Assembly: GCA_035655355.1 (NCBI GenBank)
Contig: DASRUQ010000017.1
Coordinates: forward strand, 1-6,358
Direction: 5' to 3'
Source of the DNA: 2-12-FULL-43-11 sp035655355
Lineage (GTDB): Bacteria > Patescibacteriota > Minisyncoccia > UBA6257 > Colwellbacteraceae
Length of the DNA stretch: 6,358 nt
Below the pieces are notes generated by a model. It made no database searches. It was given only the letters and a program-made list of their open reading frames with translations, and was not told the origin of the DNA. Both the position numbers and the translations under genes were made by a program. Positions within the stretch are counted from its first letter, which is position 1. Every line of letters starts with the position of its first letter. Below, in pieces: positions 6,031-6,358 of this stretch.

Positions 6031-6060
6031 ATTATAGTTAATTTTCTTTAAGTATAGCAA
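6031..6060 (-). promoter_or_regulatory. Sigma70-like promoter of the 40-aa basic-protein gene
   Basis: On the - strand TTGCTA (6055-6060, four of six matches to TTGACA) lies 18 bases before a perfect TATAAT (6031-6036). Only AAAAAT separates the box from the ATG at 6024, so the start site is predicted at the A of the ATG (leaderless). The -35 element overlaps the last bases of the preceding terminator. Confidence 0.65.
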
Positions 6061-6085
6061 AAACTACCCAAAGTGGGTAGTTTTT
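6059..6085 (-). terminator. Intrinsic terminator downstream of tRNA-His
   Basis: A perfect 12-bp inverted repeat (6059-6070 with 6074-6085; core CTACCCA and TGGGTAG) has a 3-base loop, and A5/T5 runs form the base of the stem. It lies 9 bases past the tRNA 3' end and gives a T5 run on the - strand. Its symmetry means it could stop transcripts from either side, but the only gene pointing into it here is the tRNA. Confidence 0.82.
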
Positions 6086-6094
6086 GTTCTGATG

Positions 6095-6166
6095 GGTGCC
6101 CAACGGGATTCGAACCCGTGATGAAAGTTCCACAAACTTTAGTGTTACCACTACACCATGGGCACC
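6095..6166 (-). tRNA. tRNA-His (anticodon GTG)
   Basis: The cloverleaf folds on the - strand. The acceptor stem GTGCCCA (6159-6165) pairs with TGGGCAC (6096-6102). The D-arm is GTGT/ACAC. The anticodon stem AAAGT/ACTTT encloses loop TTGTGGA with anticodon GTG. A 4-base variable loop leads to a T-arm ACGGG, loop TTCGAAT, CCCGT. The extra G at 6166 facing C at 6095 is the histidine-specific G-1:C73 pair and is genome-encoded. The 3' CCA is not encoded as such (CAT follows C73) and would be added by the CCA enzyme. The gene lies between a hairpin after a thioredoxin-fold gene and a strong terminator, so it is probably a single-gene transcript. Confidence 0.96.
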
Positions 6167-6180
6167 ATAATTACAGCCAA

Positions 6181-6209
6181 ATATTAACTGCTCTAAACTA
6201 GAAGAGCAA
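6181..6209 (-). promoter_or_regulatory. Possible promoter of tRNA-His
   Basis: On the - strand TTGCTC (6204-6209) and TAATAT (6181-6186) are 17 bases apart, with the tRNA 5' end 14 bases beyond the -10. Matches to consensus are partial (3/6 and 4/6), so this rests mainly on spacing and position. Confidence 0.35.
6189..6208. terminator. Hairpin between the thioredoxin-fold gene and tRNA-His
   Basis: TGCTCT (6189-6194) and AGAGCA (6203-6208) form a perfect 6-bp stem with an 8-base loop, 9 bases past the stop of the thioredoxin-fold gene. On the - strand the tail is GTTAATATTT, a weak T-tract; on the + strand a run of six T follows, but no + gene reads into it. It may be a weak terminator and overlaps the proposed tRNA promoter. 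Confidence 0.35.
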
Positions 6210-6217
6210 GTTTTTTA

Positions 6218-6358
6218 CTACTTTTTATCGTCCTGAACAAGTTCGCATCCGCTAATCTCCGCCAAGCGGTTTAAACCCTGCTCACCCTCGTATTTCTTGC
6301 CATCTTCGGTCATCCAAGTCGGATATCCGGCTATGCCTTTCGCCTGGCACAAATCCGG
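6218..6358 (-). CDS. C-terminal end of a thioredoxin-fold protein, possibly a vitamin K epoxide reductase-thioredoxin fusion (5'-truncated)
   Basis: The last 46 codons of a gene entering from the right edge and ending at a TAG (6218-6220). Visible residues include CQAKGIAGYPTWMTEDGKKY, then GEQGLNRLAEISGC and a charged tail ending DDKK. GIAGYPTW fits the cis-proline segment of thioredoxin folds, followed by the last beta strands and the C-terminal helix. The pattern of a Cys before the cis-Pro segment, a G(E/V)Q-like turn and a terminal LAEISGC resembles the thioredoxin-like domain fused to bacterial vitamin K epoxide reductases, which supports disulfide formation in exported proteins. The CxxC active site would lie upstream, outside the window, so a plain thioredoxin or other disulfide oxidoreductase is equally possible. 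Fold: fairly sure; subfamily: tentative. Confidence 0.6.
   Translation of the reverse strand, partial: PDLCQAKGIAGYPTWMTEDGKKYEGEQGLNRLAEISGCELVQDDKK

Noticed and set aside
5837..6037. 66-codon + strand frame
   Set aside because: Runs through a terminator, two promoters and antisense to the 40-aa basic-protein gene; no recognisable protein features beyond a shadow hydrophobic run.
6189..6216. + strand terminator (hairpin followed by six T)
   Set aside because: No + strand gene lies upstream after recA at 3365, and two strong hairpins intervene; a + strand role is unsupported.
1..6358. CRISPR array, insertion sequence, prophage or toxin-antitoxin module
   Set aside because: No direct repeat series, terminal inverted repeats, transposase or integrase motifs, or paired small toxin genes were seen on either strand.

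Overview
The window looks like part of a Candidate Phyla Radiation (Patescibacteria, probably Parcubacteria-like) chromosome. This is inference from gene style and order: a compact FtsK followed by a small membrane-anchored HTH protein and recA, a short FolD of the kind seen in that group, very tight packing, and almost no recognisable Shine-Dalgarno sequences. No taxonomic search was possible. Nothing in the window indicates phage, plasmid, CRISPR or an insertion sequence; it reads as core chromosome.

Left part, + strand (1-3365): three close-packed genes. The 3' part of an FtsK/SpoIIIE DNA translocase (5' end outside the window) overlaps by 8 bases the start of a RodZ-like protein (cytoplasmic HTH, one membrane helix, external beta domain). 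recA follows 8 bases later. The set joins chromosome segregation, a cell-envelope/cytoskeleton-type anchor and homologous recombination. recA ends back to back with folD on the other strand, with no intergenic base.

Right part, - strand (6358 down to 3366), in transcription order: the C-terminal end of a thioredoxin-fold protein; tRNA-His(GTG); a 40-codon gene for an extremely basic protein; a two-helix DUF1003 membrane protein; glyA (serine hydroxymethyltransferase); and folD (methylenetetrahydrofolate dehydrogenase/cyclohydrolase). GlyA makes 5,10-methylene-THF and FolD oxidises it towards 10-formyl-THF, so the last two genes form a one-carbon unit. They overlap by 40 bases and are probably cotranscribed from the promoter in front of the DUF1003 gene.

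The least ordinary part is 5837-6209. Three times in about 370 bases a hairpin is followed at once by a sigma70-like promoter, and for the two protein genes the TATAAT box lies only 6-7 bases before the ATG, which predicts leaderless mRNAs. The 40-aa basic protein is the best candidate for something undescribed. RecA also carries two unusual substitutions just after its DNA-binding loop L2. No gene-free stretch longer than 300 bases exists here.
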